A program made the position numbers and the translations under genes. Under the pieces are notes generated by a model. That model made no database searches. It saw only the letters and a program-made list of their open reading frames with translations, and had not been told where the DNA came from. From contig JAAFIB010000010.1 of assembly GCA_013297725.1 (NCBI GenBank), forward strand, positions 13,916-54,464: a DNA stretch of 40,549 nt, read 5' to 3'. Positions 8,592-17,656 of this stretch are shown here, piece after piece. Numbering within the stretch: the first letter of the stretch is position 1; every line of letters begins with the position of its first letter. This DNA is from Sphingomonadales bacterium (GTDB lineage Bacteria; Pseudomonadota; Alphaproteobacteria; Sphingomonadales; Sphingomonadaceae).

Positions 8592-8621
8592 CACCAATCC
8601 CCCCGATAATCGCGGTTGGCC
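8586..8621. repeat. Copy A of 36-bp duplicated nuoE 3' end
   Basis: The presumed original copy: it encodes the NuoE C-terminus DYRGDW, the stop codon, the G-rich Shine-Dalgarno for the next gene and the TGATGGCA stop/start overlap. The second copy is at 8146-8181. Confidence 0.9.
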
Positions 8622-9256
8622 GAAACCATTTCCTTCAACGTCGTTGGTCCGCCCTCGGGGCAGCTAACTTGCCGATCAATCTGCGGGCCGATTTTCACAG
8701 GCTCATCATTGGCCAATGCCTCCAACAGCGTGCTCATGCTGTCATAGGTTAGGTCTTCGAAATTATCGTCGTTGATCTGAACCATCGGCGCGTTGGCGCA
8801 GGCGCCCAGGCATTCGACTTCGGTCAGAGTGAACAGGCCGTCTGGCGTCGTCCCGCCCTTTACCAGACCGCGGTTTTTGCACGCAGCCATCACATCATCC
8901 GAACCGCGCAGCATGCACGGCGTGGTGCCGCACACCTGCACATGGAAACGGCCAACGGGCGCGAGGTTGTACATGGTGTAGAATGTAGCGACTTCATAAG
9001 CCCGCATATAGGGCATGCCGAGATAGGCCGCGACATATTCGATCACCGGCACTGGCAGCCAGCCCTGCGTTTTGGTGTTATCGCCAACCTGACGCTGCGC
9101 CAGATCGAGCAGAGCCATGACAGCGGATTGTTGCCGCCCGGCGGGATAGCGCGCGACATACATCGCGGCAGTTTTCGCATTGGCTTTGGTCCAAGCGAAA
9201 GCGCCCCATTTTGCGCGGGTTTCGGTTTCGTCTGGAATGTGGGGGGTGTCAGCCAT
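8591..9256 (-). CDS. nuoE: NADH-quinone oxidoreductase subunit E
   Basis: Thioredoxin-fold [2Fe-2S] subunit that partners NuoF in the NADH module. The 221-residue product has the expected ligands C109, C114, C149 and C153 in the contexts CGTTPC and CLGAC. The start at 9256 ([10 protein letters not shown]) overlaps the upstream gene by 8 nt (ATGGCTGA). An open extension to 9298 is not family-like. The last 30 codons or so extend past the core fold, and the tail DYRGDW is copied in the next gene. Confidence 0.96.
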   Translation of the reverse strand: MADTPHIPDETETRAKWGAFAWTKANAKTAAMYVARYPAGRQQSAVMALLDLAQRQVGDNTKTQGWLPVPVIEYVAAYLGMPYMRAYEVATFYTMYNLAPVGRFHVQVCGTTPCMLRGSDDVMAACKNRGLVKGGTTPDGLFTLTEVECLGACANAPMVQINDDNFEDLTYDSMSTLLEALANDEPVKIGPQIDRQVSCPEGGPTTLKEMVSANRDYRGDW

Positions 9257-9443
9257 TAGGCATAACTTTCGCCTTCTTATCGATATAATATCTTGCAAAG
9301 AACGACCCGGTCCAGACTAAGCTCATTAGCCAGGCTGCCCACGCCGCCTGCTCAACGCCCATTGCAAAATGGCAAAACCAAAAGGCAAGGGAAGCACCTA
9401 AAGCCATTGGGTAAATGCTGCCAAACAGCTTGCTCCACCTCAC
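9249..9443 (-). CDS. Two-helix small membrane protein between nuoD and nuoE
   Basis: An unrecognised 64-residue protein with two hydrophobic segments (about 8-27 and 32-50) and a basic C-terminus. The start is GTG at 9443, overlapping the nuoD stop as GTGA, with GGGGAG about 8 nt upstream. It overlaps nuoE by 8 nt. It is the first (promoter-proximal) of the intercalated small genes. Function unknown. Confidence 0.7.
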   Translation of the reverse strand: MRWSKLFGSIYPMALGASLAFWFCHFAMGVEQAAWAAWLMSLVWTGSFFARYYIDKKAKVMPNG

Positions 9444-10651
9444 CGGTCACACTCCCCAAACACGACGTCAATTGCGCCAATGATCGCGGTGGTATCCGCC
9501 AGCATATGCCCCTTGGACATCATCTCCATCGCTTGCAGATGCGAGAATGCGGTGGGGCGGATTTTGCAGCGATAGGGTTTGTTGGTTCCATCCGCGACCA
9601 GATAGACGCCGAATTCGCCCTTGGGGCTTTCGGTGGCAACATAGACTGACCCTGCAGGAACCTTAAAGCCTTCGGTATAAAGCTTAAAGTGATGGATCAA
9701 TGCTTCCATCGATTGCTTCATTTCGGCCCGTTTGGGCGGGCTGATCTTGCGGTCGTCACTGCACACCGGGCCTTCGGGCATTTCGAGCAAGCATTGCTTC
9801 ATGATGCGCATCGATTGGCGCACCTCTTCACAGCGGACCATAAAACGATCATAGCAATCGCCTTTGGTTCCGACCGGCACGTCAAAATCCATCTTGGCAT
9901 AGCAATCATAAGGCTGTGATTTGCGGATATCCCAGGGGATGCCGCTGCCCCGTATCATCGGGCCGGAAAAGCCCCATTTGATCGCGTCTTCTTTGCTGAC
10001 CGTTGCGATATCGACATTGCGCTGTTTGAAAATGCGGTTGTCGACAACAAGGCTAAGCGCGTCGTCGAACAGTTTTGGCATGCGCTTATCCAGCCAGTCG
10101 CCAATATCGGTCAACAGCTTTAGCGGCACATCCTGATGCACCCCGCCGGGGCGGAACCATGCCGCGTGCATGCGTGCGCCCGATGCACGTTCAAAAAAGT
10201 TCAGGCAATCCTCGCGAATTTCAAACAGCCACAAGTTTGGCGTCATCGCGCCAACGTCCATCACATGCGAACCAAGGTTCAGCATATGATTGCAGATGCG
10301 CGTCAGCTCGGCGAAGAACACGCGCAGATATTGCGCGCGGATAGGCACTTCCAGATCGAGCAGTTTCTCGATCGCAAGCACATAGCTGTGCTCCATCGCC
10401 AGCGGACTGCAATAATCGAGCCGGTCGAAATAGGGCAGCGCCTGTAGATAGGTTTTATGCTCGATCAGTTTTTCGGTGCCGCGGTGCAGCAAGCCGACAT
10501 GCGGATCGAGCCGTTCGATGATTTCGCCGTCTAGCTCCATCACCAGACGCAACACGCCGTGTGCGGCTGGGTGTTGAGGGCCAAAGTTGATCGTGTAATT
10601 CTGGATGACTTCGTCACCGGTTGTTGGCGCGGTGTCTTGTTGGAGGCTCAT
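9440..10651 (-). CDS. nuoD: NADH-quinone oxidoreductase subunit D
   Basis: The 49-kDa-type subunit that forms the quinone-reduction site with NuoB. The 403-residue product contains the diagnostic [13 protein letters not shown] near residue 30 and ends in the conserved FGECDR. Start and end both show four-base stop/start overlaps: ATGA with nuoC, GTGA with the next small gene. NuoC and NuoD are separate genes here, as in other alphaproteobacteria, not fused as in E. coli. Confidence 0.98.
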   Translation of the reverse strand: MSLQQDTAPTTGDEVIQNYTINFGPQHPAAHGVLRLVMELDGEIIERLDPHVGLLHRGTEKLIEHKTYLQALPYFDRLDYCSPLAMEHSYVLAIEKLLDLEVPIRAQYLRVFFAELTRICNHMLNLGSHVMDVGAMTPNLWLFEIREDCLNFFERASGARMHAAWFRPGGVHQDVPLKLLTDIGDWLDKRMPKLFDDALSLVVDNRIFKQRNVDIATVSKEDAIKWGFSGPMIRGSGIPWDIRKSQPYDCYAKMDFDVPVGTKGDCYDRFMVRCEEVRQSMRIMKQCLLEMPEGPVCSDDRKISPPKRAEMKQSMEALIHHFKLYTEGFKVPAGSVYVATESPKGEFGVYLVADGTNKPYRCKIRPTAFSHLQAMEMMSKGHMLADTTAIIGAIDVVFGECDR

Positions 10652-11265
10652 TTGCTTGCTCCCTTTTCATCGCCCGGCAGGATGTAATCGGCACCTTCCC
10701 ATGGCGACATGAAATCAAAGCTGCGGAAATCTTGCGCCAACTGCACAGGCTCATACTTCACGCGCTTTTCTTCTTCCGAATAACGCAGCTCGACATAACC
10801 GGATAGCGGAAAGTCTTTGCGCTGAGGATGGCCCTGAAAGCCATAATCGGTCAAGATGCGGCGCAGGTCGGTGTTGCCGTCAAACAGCACCCCGTACATA
10901 TCAAACACTTCACGCTCCAGCCAACCCGCAACCGGCCAGATGCCCGTTACTGACGGCACCGGCACATCTTCATTGGTATCGACATGAACACGGATGCGGT
11001 GGTTTTTGGTCAGCGACAGCAAGCAGTACACAACCTCAAAACGCGGATCGCGATCGGGCCAATCGACACCGGCAATCTCCATCAACTGCTGATAATCGCA
11101 GGTATCGCGCAGCTGCATCATCACACCGACTAGCTTGTCCGTTTTTACAAGCAACGCGACTTCGCCATTGGCTTCTTCAACCTCAAGCAAATCCTTGCCG
11201 AGCGCTTTCTTGATCGCGGCAACGGTGCCTTTGGGCGTGACGATATGAGGGGCAGGATGGCTCAC
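10648..11265 (-). CDS. nuoC: NADH-quinone oxidoreductase subunit C
   Basis: The 30-kDa-type subunit of the peripheral arm, supporting assembly of the quinone module. The 205 residues contain EREVFDMYG and the signature [15 protein letters not shown]. The start is GTG at 11265, overlapping the nuoB stop as GTGA. GGGAG codons at its end provide the Shine-Dalgarno for nuoD. Confidence 0.97.
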   Translation of the reverse strand: MSHPAPHIVTPKGTVAAIKKALGKDLLEVEEANGEVALLVKTDKLVGVMMQLRDTCDYQQLMEIAGVDWPDRDPRFEVVYCLLSLTKNHRIRVHVDTNEDVPVPSVTGIWPVAGWLEREVFDMYGVLFDGNTDLRRILTDYGFQGHPQRKDFPLSGYVELRYSEEEKRVKYEPVQLAQDFRSFDFMSPWEGADYILPGDEKGASK

Positions 11266-11813
11266 CGTTCAATCGTCCCCACGCGCCGGATTTTGCGCTG
11301 CAGCTGCATGATCCCATAGAGCAACGCCTCGGCGGTTGGAGGGCAACCGGGGATATAGATATCCACCGGCACAATCCGGTCGCAACCGCGCACCACGCTG
11401 TAGCTATAGTGATAATAGCCGCCGCCATTGGCGCAGCTGCCCATGGAGATCACATATTTCGGCTCTGACATCTGGTCATAAACCTTGCGCAGTGCAGGTG
11501 CCATTTTGTTGCAGAGTGTGCCTGCGACAATCATCACATCCGACTGGCGCGGTGATGCGCGCGGGGCAGCGCCAAAACGCTCCATATCATAACGCGGCAT
11601 GTTGACGTGGATCATCTCCACTGCGCAGCACGCCAAACCAAAGGTCATCCACCAAAGCGAACCCGTGCGCGCCCAGTTGAACAGATCCTCTGTCGAGGTG
11701 ACGAGGAAACCCTTGTCGTCAATCTCGCTCGACAGGTCTTTGAAAAAATCAACGTCGGGCAAAGTGCCGGGCGCAGGTGCGCCCAGGCTGGATGTTGGCG
11801 CGATTACTCCCAT
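11262..11813 (-). CDS. nuoB: NADH-quinone oxidoreductase subunit B
   Basis: Carries the terminal [4Fe-4S] cluster N2 that reduces quinone. The 183-residue product has the tandem cysteines C62-C63 (GLACCAVEM), C127 (GSCANGGG) and C157 (IPGCPP), all four cluster ligands. The ATG at 11813, with GGGAG upstream and a 10-nt overlap with nuoA, is preferred over a longer start at 11834. Confidence 0.97.
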   Translation of the reverse strand: MGVIAPTSSLGAPAPGTLPDVDFFKDLSSEIDDKGFLVTSTEDLFNWARTGSLWWMTFGLACCAVEMIHVNMPRYDMERFGAAPRASPRQSDVMIVAGTLCNKMAPALRKVYDQMSEPKYVISMGSCANGGGYYHYSYSVVRGCDRIVPVDIYIPGCPPTAEALLYGIMQLQRKIRRVGTIER

Positions 11814-12178
11814 TCGAGTGCTCCCACTTTCCAAGCATAAATAAAGCCGATGACCAGCTCGAACAGGAACAGCATCATCGTGCCCCAGCCAATCCAGCCG
11901 GTTTCACCAAGACTAACCGCCCATGGAAACAGAAATGCAGCCTCAAGATCGAAAATAATAAACAAGATCGCGACCAGATAAAAGCGTACGTCAAACTGGC
12001 TGCGCGAGTCTTCGAATGCCGGAAAGCCGCATTCATATTCGGTCAGTTTCGCCTCGGTTGGCTGATGCGCCCCGGTTAAACGGGCGACGCCCATCGGCAA
12101 AAAGACGAACAGACTGGATAATCCCAATGCAATGAAAAGGAAAATCAGGATCGGGAGGTATTGCGAGAGATCAGTCAC
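11804..12178 (-). CDS. nuoA: NADH-quinone oxidoreductase subunit A
   Basis: A three-helix membrane subunit and the first gene of the complex I operon. The 124 residues contain the conserved [21 protein letters not shown] stretch (key residues E-C-G and FDVRFY, about 48-67) and three hydrophobic helices. The start is GTG at 12178; the Shine-Dalgarno is weak. A 130-bp gap to the suhB-like gene upstream makes an own promoter likely. Confidence 0.96.
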   Translation of the reverse strand: MTDLSQYLPILIFLFIALGLSSLFVFLPMGVARLTGAHQPTEAKLTEYECGFPAFEDSRSQFDVRFYLVAILFIIFDLEAAFLFPWAVSLGETGWIGWGTMMLFLFELVIGFIYAWKVGALEWE

Positions 12179-12211
12179 GCGCTTGGAATCCAGCTGTTAA
12201 ACATACCCTGC

Positions 12212-12240
12212 GCCCTAGACTTGGCGGCGCAGAGAGGCAA
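12212..12240 (-). promoter_or_regulatory. Candidate promoter for the nuo operon
   Basis: On the minus strand, TTGCCT (12240-12235) is separated by 17 bases from TAGGGC (12217-12212), about 35 bases before the nuoA GTG. The spacing is ideal but the -10 match is weak. This is the only decent pair I see in the 130-bp gap before the operon. Confidence 0.3.
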
Positions 12241-12308
12241 GCCCAAAGGCGTTCATATTGGGCAGTTTTCCGCAGATTTTCTTATTGCAAATCGTTCTTA
12301 AAAAGAAC

Positions 12309-13136
12309 TCATGCTGCGGGGTTCAACGCCCCGACTAGCAGCTTATGCAGCTTTGTGTGCAGCTGGTCATTTGCCGCCAAAACCTGAGCATCTGCGATAG
12401 AAGGCGAACGCCCGCGATAATCGGTAACAAAACCGCCAGCTTCACGCACGATCAAGCAGCCAGCAGCAGTATCCCACGCCGAAAGACCGCTTTCCCAGAA
12501 ACCGTCATAACGTCCTGCCGCGAGCCAAGCCAGATCGAGACTTGCCGCACCGAAACGGCGAATACCGGCAACTTCAGGGCCAATCGCGCCATAGATTTTG
12601 GCCCATTCGTCAAAATCGCCATGGCCTTTATACGGCATGCCAGTTGCGATCAGTGACTCGCTAAGCTTACGCCGTGCCGAAACGTGCATGCGTTTATGGC
12701 CCAGAAATGCGCCTTTGCCGCGTTCCGCCCAAAAACTTTCATCAGTGATCGGGTTATAGACAAGGCCCATATACAGGTCGCCCCAGCCCGAACCATCCGG
12801 CTTTGGATCCTGCACCGCTATCGAGATCGCAAAATGCGGAATGCCGTGCAGAAAGTTGCTGGTGCCATCAAGCGGATCGACGATAAACCGCGGCTTGCCA
12901 TCAGCGCCCGCAATCTCGCCGCTTTCCTCCATCAGGAAACCCCAATCGGGCCGCGCATGTTCCAGTTCGCGGAAAATCGTGTCCTCGGCCTTTTGATCCG
13001 CCTTAGTCACAAAATCCGCTGGTCCCTTCATAGAAACCTGCAGCTGCTCAATCTCGCTAAAGTCACGGCGCAACTTACCGCCCGCTTTACGAGCAGCCTT
13101 TTCCATGACGGACATCAGGCCTGATAATGCTGGCAT
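12309..13136 (-). CDS. suhB: Inositol monophosphatase family protein
   Basis: A Mg-dependent sugar-phosphate phosphatase of the inositol monophosphatase/SuhB family. The 275 residues include the acidic metal ligands EESGE (about 70-74), DPLDGT (87-92) and a C-terminal WDTAAG motif. It starts 3 bp after the efp stop, so it is in the same transcript. SuhB proteins can also act in rRNA antitermination; the sequence alone does not tell which role applies. A short inverted repeat lies right after the stop (12294-12308) but lacks a good U-run. Confidence 0.9.
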   Translation of the reverse strand: MPALSGLMSVMEKAARKAGGKLRRDFSEIEQLQVSMKGPADFVTKADQKAEDTIFRELEHARPDWGFLMEESGEIAGADGKPRFIVDPLDGTSNFLHGIPHFAISIAVQDPKPDGSGWGDLYMGLVYNPITDESFWAERGKGAFLGHKRMHVSARRKLSESLIATGMPYKGHGDFDEWAKIYGAIGPEVAGIRRFGAASLDLAWLAAGRYDGFWESGLSAWDTAAGCLIVREAGGFVTDYRGRSPSIADAQVLAANDQLHTKLHKLLVGALNPAA

Positions 13137-13139
13137 GGC

Positions 13140-13703
13140 TTAATCCGCCTTCCGGACATATTCCCGTGAATAGACATCGACAACGATCCGTGTCCCTGCA
13201 GAAATAAAGGGCGGAACCATAACGCGGACGCCATTGTCGAGGATTGCAGGCTTATAGCTGGATGAAGCCGTTTGGCCTTTTACCACCGCATCGGCCTCAA
13301 CGATTTCGGCTTCAATTGTGTCAGGCAATGCGACCGAGAGCGCTTCTTCTTCATACATTTCCAAGGTCACGGCCATGCCGTCCTGAAGAAACGCCGCCGC
13401 ATCGCCGAGCAAATCACCGGGCAATGTTACCTGATCATAGGTTTCAGTATCCATGAACACCAGATTGTCGCCCTCAGCATACAGAAACTGAAAGTCTTTC
13501 TGGTCAAGGCGAACCTTTTCCACGCTCTCCGCCGAGCGGAAACGAATGTTATTTTTGCGACCATCTCTCAGGTTTTTGAGCTCAACCTGCATATACGCGC
13601 CGCCCTTGCCCGGTTGCGTATGTGCGGTTTTCACAACGCGCCACAGACCGTTTTCATATTCAAGGATGTTGCCCGGCTTAATTTCAACCGCGTTGATTTT
13701 CAT
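13140..13703 (-). CDS. efp: Elongation factor P
   Basis: Relieves ribosomes stalled on polyproline stretches by binding near the P-site tRNA. The 187 residues show the three-domain EF-P layout. The domain-I loop reads [10 protein letters not shown] with the modifiable lysine at K33, and the C-terminus has the conserved [12 protein letters not shown] and [12 protein letters not shown] segments. It lies between thiE and the suhB-like gene in one direction, with 63 bp upstream and 3 bp downstream. Confidence 0.97.
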   Translation of the reverse strand: MKINAVEIKPGNILEYENGLWRVVKTAHTQPGKGGAYMQVELKNLRDGRKNNIRFRSAESVEKVRLDQKDFQFLYAEGDNLVFMDTETYDQVTLPGDLLGDAAAFLQDGMAVTLEMYEEEALSVALPDTIEAEIVEADAVVKGQTASSSYKPAILDNGVRVMVPPFISAGTRIVVDVYSREYVRKAD

Positions 13704-13766
13704 GAGATAACTCGCTTAACAGATGGAAAGAGCTAGGCGCAGCATCTGCGCCGTTGGTGGCGGCCT

Positions 13767-14408
13767 TTAACCGCGCGGGCCAATTAAGGCAAGTAGAGCA
13801 TTGAAAGCCTTAACTGCCGCAGCAGGGCCATCTGGATGGTTCCACACGCCGCCCGAAACCGCAATAAAGTCCGCCCCTGCCTCAATCACAGGTCTGGCGT
13901 TTTCAGGCGTAATGCCGCCAATGGCAACGCACGGTATTTCCGTCACAAAGGACCATTTCTCAATCGTATCAAGCTCAGCGACGTGCTCGACGTCTTTGGT
14001 GGTCGTCGGGAAAAACGCGCCGAACGCGACGTAATCCGCTCCGGCCTCTGCTGCCTCCATCGCTAGGTGGCGGCTATTGTGGCAGGTCACGCCAATCTGC
14101 GCCTGCTTGCCCAATTCCTCACGCGCCTCATCCGGGGTGCCATCGCTCTGCCCCAGATGAACACCATCGGCGTTCAATCGCTTTGCAAGGCTGATACTGT
14201 CGTTGACGATAAAGGCGACATCATATGCAGCACAAATTGCCTGCAGAGGTTCCGCCAAAGCAAACGCGGCGTGTTGATCGATGCCCTTCACACGAAATTG
14301 AAATGCAGCGACCGGCCCTGCTGACAACGCTTCTTCCAAACGCGCAGGAAAGTCCCCGCCGACTTCAAGCGGAGAGATCAGATATATTTGGCAAGCAGGT
14401 GTTCTCAT
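13767..14408 (-). CDS. thiE: Thiamine phosphate synthase
   Basis: Joins the pyrimidine and thiazole phosphates to make thiamine phosphate. The 213-residue TIM barrel shows VNDSISLAKRLNADGVHLGQ (substrate/phosphate site, about 67-86), GADYVAFGAFFPTTTK and the phosphate-binding AIGGIT. The start at 14408 has AAAGG upstream. Product thiamine diphosphate is a cofactor for the nearby transketolase and for the E1 enzyme at 30782-33099, though this may be coincidence. Confidence 0.88.
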   Translation of the reverse strand: MRTPACQIYLISPLEVGGDFPARLEEALSAGPVAAFQFRVKGIDQHAAFALAEPLQAICAAYDVAFIVNDSISLAKRLNADGVHLGQSDGTPDEAREELGKQAQIGVTCHNSRHLAMEAAEAGADYVAFGAFFPTTTKDVEHVAELDTIEKWSFVTEIPCVAIGGITPENARPVIEAGADFIAVSGGVWNHPDGPAAAVKAFNALLALIGPRG

Positions 14409-14434
14409 GCGCCGCCTTTAGCAGACGGCAGCGT

Positions 14435-15334
14435 TCAAGCAACCGATGCGGCGTGAATATCCGCGATCGCTGTGCCGAGCGACGCGTCGAATTCAGCATC
14501 ACTCATCGGGTGACGCAAATCCTCCAACAGTGCGCGGCTGAAACTGGCGATGATCCCTGTATTTTTGGCAAGTTCAACGCAAGCCTCGGGCCGTTTGAAA
14601 CCGCCGGATAAGGCTACCACGCGAAGCACGCGGGGATGATTGACCAGCGCATCAAAATGCCCCGCCTTCACCGGCAGGCTTAGCTTTAGCATAACCTTGT
14701 CAGTCCCCGGCATCGCGTCGAGCGCCTTGGTCATTTCATCGAGCAAGATAGCGTCAGCCTCTGCACGTTCCGGGCTTTTGATGTTGATCTCTGGCTCAAG
14801 CATCGGAACAAGACCGCCTGCCAATACTTGCAGGCCGATCTCGATCTGCTGTTTCACAATCGCTGCAATCCCGTCACGATTGGCGAGGTTAATAACCGAA
14901 CGTTCCTTGGTACCAAACACGCCCAGCGCCTTGGACTTCGCAAGCAATGCATCCAATTCTGGCATCGGCTTCATCAACTGAACGCCACCAAATCCTCCAA
15001 AGCCCTCGTCTTCTAGGCCTTTGTCGATCTTGATAAACGGCACCACGCCTTTTTCGATTAGCGCCGTTGGTGTCGGTTTACCGTCAACATGACCATCCAT
15101 TGTCCGTTCAAACAGAATAGCGCCGATGACTTTGTCACCATGAAACGCACTCGACCGGATAATCCGCGACCGCATATCGTGGATCAAGCCAAACATTGCC
15201 TCTTCACTATCCCATGCATCTTCGGAAACGCCATATCCAGCCAGCGCCTTTGGCGTCGATCCACCACTTTGGTCCAAAGCAGCGATAAAGCCCTGTCCAG
15301 CGGCAATTTTGGCAGTCATTTCAGCGATGTTCAT
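14435..15334 (-). CDS. Class I fructose-bisphosphate aldolase
   Basis: Cleaves fructose 1,6-bisphosphate, or forms it in gluconeogenesis, through a lysine Schiff base. The 299-residue sequence matches the bacterial class I type: AALDQSGGSTPKAL (about 18-31), the barrel segment VPMLEPEI and VMLKLSLPVKAG with candidate Schiff-base lysine. The start at 15334 (MNIAEMTAK) has a perfect AAGGAG; the longer open frame to 15412 is not family-like. It follows pgk by 88 bp and precedes thiE by 26 bp. It is placed with tkt, gap and pgk in a carbon-metabolism run. Confidence 0.93.
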   Translation of the reverse strand: MNIAEMTAKIAAGQGFIAALDQSGGSTPKALAGYGVSEDAWDSEEAMFGLIHDMRSRIIRSSAFHGDKVIGAILFERTMDGHVDGKPTPTALIEKGVVPFIKIDKGLEDEGFGGFGGVQLMKPMPELDALLAKSKALGVFGTKERSVINLANRDGIAAIVKQQIEIGLQVLAGGLVPMLEPEINIKSPERAEADAILLDEMTKALDAMPGTDKVMLKLSLPVKAGHFDALVNHPRVLRVVALSGGFKRPEACVELAKNTGIIASFSRALLEDLRHPMSDAEFDASLGTAIADIHAASVA

Positions 15335-15422
15335 AGGGGCTCCTTGTAGCGATGCATACGTATGTCCTATCGCGCCCTTAGCGTCAGCGTATGCCAATCG
15401 CAAGGCCATCAACCAATGATGT

Positions 15423-16619
15423 TTACGAAATCTGCAACGCCTTCACGCCGGGCAAATCTTTGCCCTCCATCCATTCAAGGAATGCACCGCCTGCGGTCGA
15501 TATGAAGGTAAAGTCCTGCGTAACGCCAGCATGCGCCAGGGCAGCAACGGTATCGCCGCCGCCAGCCACCGACACCAAAGAACCTTCTTTGGTTAGCGCC
15601 GCCGCCGTGCGAGCAAGCGCCACTGTCGCTGCATCAAACGGCTCTATCTCAAACGCGCCCATCGGGCCATTCCACACCAATGTCCGGCAGTTTTTCAACA
15701 CATCTGCCAAAGCCTCAAGTGCGGCAGGGCCAACATCTAGGATCATCTCGTCCGCTGCAACTTCATGGACGTTCACTATGCGAACGGGCGGATTAGCGCG
15801 AAATTCTTTCGCCACCACGACGTCATAAGGCAGATGCACTGTGCAACCAGCAGCATCGGCGGCGTCAAAAATTGCATTGGCCGTGTCCGCCAGATCATGC
15901 TCGCACAACGATTTGCCAACATTGACACCGCGCGCCGCAAGGAACGTGTTCGCCATACCCCCACCGATGATCAGATGATCGACCTTGGTGACAAGATGGT
16001 TCAGCACATCAAGCTTTGACGACACCTTTGCACCGCCAACAACCGCAGCAACCGGATGCTCCGGCGCGCCAAGAGCGACCTCAAGCGCCTTTAACTCAGC
16101 CTCCATCGAGCGACCAGCATAGCAAGGCAACAGATGCGCGAGCCCCTCGGTCGTCACATGAGCGCGGTGCGCAGCAGAAAACGCATCGTTGACGTAAAGG
16201 TCGCCATTGGCGGCGACCGCTTTTGCCATTTCAGGATCGTTTGTTTCCTCACCCGGCCAAAACCGGCTGTTTTCTAGCAAAGCAATATCACCATCCGCCA
16301 TCATCCCGACGGATTGCGTCACGACGTCACCGTAAATTTCGGGAACAAACATGACTTCGCGGCCAAGCACTTCTTGCAATGCATCCAGCGTCATCGACAC
16401 CGACATCTCGCTGTGTTTAGCACCCTTGGGACGGCCGAAATGCGCCATCAGCAGAACTTTCGCGCCCTTGGCAGAGAGTACATTGACCGTTGGTGCAAGC
16501 GCATGAATGCGGGTCAGGTCGGTAACTCTGGCCTCCGCCATCGGAACGTTCAGGTCAACGCGTACCAATACGCGCTTACCTTTGACGTCATCCAGATCGT
16601 CAAGTGTGCGGAATGCCAT
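15423..16619 (-). CDS. pgk: Phosphoglycerate kinase
   Basis: Transfers phosphate between 1,3-bisphosphoglycerate and ADP. The 398 residues are of full length, with RVDLNVPM at the N-terminus, the [14 protein letters not shown] hinge and the nucleotide-site NGPMGAFE. It starts 15 bp after the gap stop. The C-terminal extension after the usual [17 protein letters not shown] is normal. Confidence 0.98.
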   Translation of the reverse strand: MAFRTLDDLDDVKGKRVLVRVDLNVPMAEARVTDLTRIHALAPTVNVLSAKGAKVLLMAHFGRPKGAKHSEMSVSMTLDALQEVLGREVMFVPEIYGDVVTQSVGMMADGDIALLENSRFWPGEETNDPEMAKAVAANGDLYVNDAFSAAHRAHVTTEGLAHLLPCYAGRSMEAELKALEVALGAPEHPVAAVVGGAKVSSKLDVLNHLVTKVDHLIIGGGMANTFLAARGVNVGKSLCEHDLADTANAIFDAADAAGCTVHLPYDVVVAKEFRANPPVRIVNVHEVAADEMILDVGPAALEALADVLKNCRTLVWNGPMGAFEIEPFDAATVALARTAAALTKEGSLVSVAGGGDTVAALAHAGVTQDFTFISTAGGAFLEWMEGKDLPGVKALQIS

Positions 16620-16634
16620 GGCTTTATACCCTTT

Positions 16635-17642
16635 TTACAACAAGCCGCCCATTACGCCGGCAGTGTCGACCATACGGTTGGAAAAGCCCCATTCATTGTC
16701 ATACCAGCTGAGCACGCGAACAAGTTTGCCGTCGATCACCGATGTTTCAAGGCTGTCGATGGTCGAGCTATGCGCGTCATGGTTGTAATCGATGGAGACC
16801 AATGGCTCATCGGAATAACCCAAAATACCCTTTAAGGGACCGTCTGCCGCGGCCTTCAGCAATGCGTTGACTTCTTCTTTGGTCGTATCACGCTTTGGCT
16901 GGAACGTCAGATCGACGACCGAAACATTGGGCGTGGGAACACGGATGGCTGAACCGTCAAGCTTACCCTTTAGTTCAGGCAGAACCTCAGCAACCGCCCG
17001 AGCAGCGCCGGTAGTGGTAGGGATCATCGACATTGCTGCGGCCCGCGAACGGCGAGGATCTTCGTGGATTTGGTCGAGGATTTTTTGATCGTTGGTGTAG
17101 GCGTGGATTGTCGTCATCAGGCCGCGCTCAATGCCGATGGCGTCGTTCAAAACCTTTGCGAACGGCGCAAGGCAATTGGTTGTGCAGGATGCGTTCGACA
17201 CAATCTTGTGATCTGACGTCAAAGCGTCATGATTGACCCCGTAAACAACTGTTAGATCGACGTTTTTACCCGGCGCCGAAATCAAAACGCGCTTTGCACC
17301 AGCATCCAAATGCTTTTGGCCACCTTCGCGCGTTGCGAAAAATCCTGTGCATTCCAGCGCAATGTCTACGCCGTTTGCTGCATGTGGCAGATTGGCGGGG
17401 TCGCGCTCCGCGGTTACATGAATGCGCTTTCCGTTGATGATCAGGTCGTTGCCATCAACATCTACGGAACCCGAAAACGCGCCGTGCACGCTGTCCCGCT
17501 TAAAAAGCAACGCATTTGCTTTTGCATCGGCAAGGTCATTTATCGATACTAGTTCAAGCCCGCAGTCAGGACGCTCGATAATAGCGCGTGCTATATTACG
17601 GCCAATGCGTCCAAAACCGTTGATTGCAACTTTAGTAGTCAT
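16635..17642 (-). CDS. gap: Glyceraldehyde-3-phosphate dehydrogenase
   Basis: NAD(P)-dependent oxidation and phosphorylation of glyceraldehyde 3-phosphate. The 335 residues carry the Rossmann GFGRIGRN (9-16) and the catalytic [12 protein letters not shown] with C153. It lies 14 bp after tkt and 15 bp before pgk, consistent with one transcript. Confidence 0.98.
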   Translation of the reverse strand: MTTKVAINGFGRIGRNIARAIIERPDCGLELVSINDLADAKANALLFKRDSVHGAFSGSVDVDGNDLIINGKRIHVTAERDPANLPHAANGVDIALECTGFFATREGGQKHLDAGAKRVLISAPGKNVDLTVVYGVNHDALTSDHKIVSNASCTTNCLAPFAKVLNDAIGIERGLMTTIHAYTNDQKILDQIHEDPRRSRAAAMSMIPTTTGAARAVAEVLPELKGKLDGSAIRVPTPNVSVVDLTFQPKRDTTKEEVNALLKAAADGPLKGILGYSDEPLVSIDYNHDAHSSTIDSLETSVIDGKLVRVLSWYDNEWGFSNRMVDTAGVMGGLL

Positions 17643-17656
17643 ATAAATAACTCCGA

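Noticed and set aside
12294-12308. Terminator after the suhB-like gene
   Set aside because: The inverted repeat has only a 6-bp AT-rich stem and no following T-run; it may be chance.
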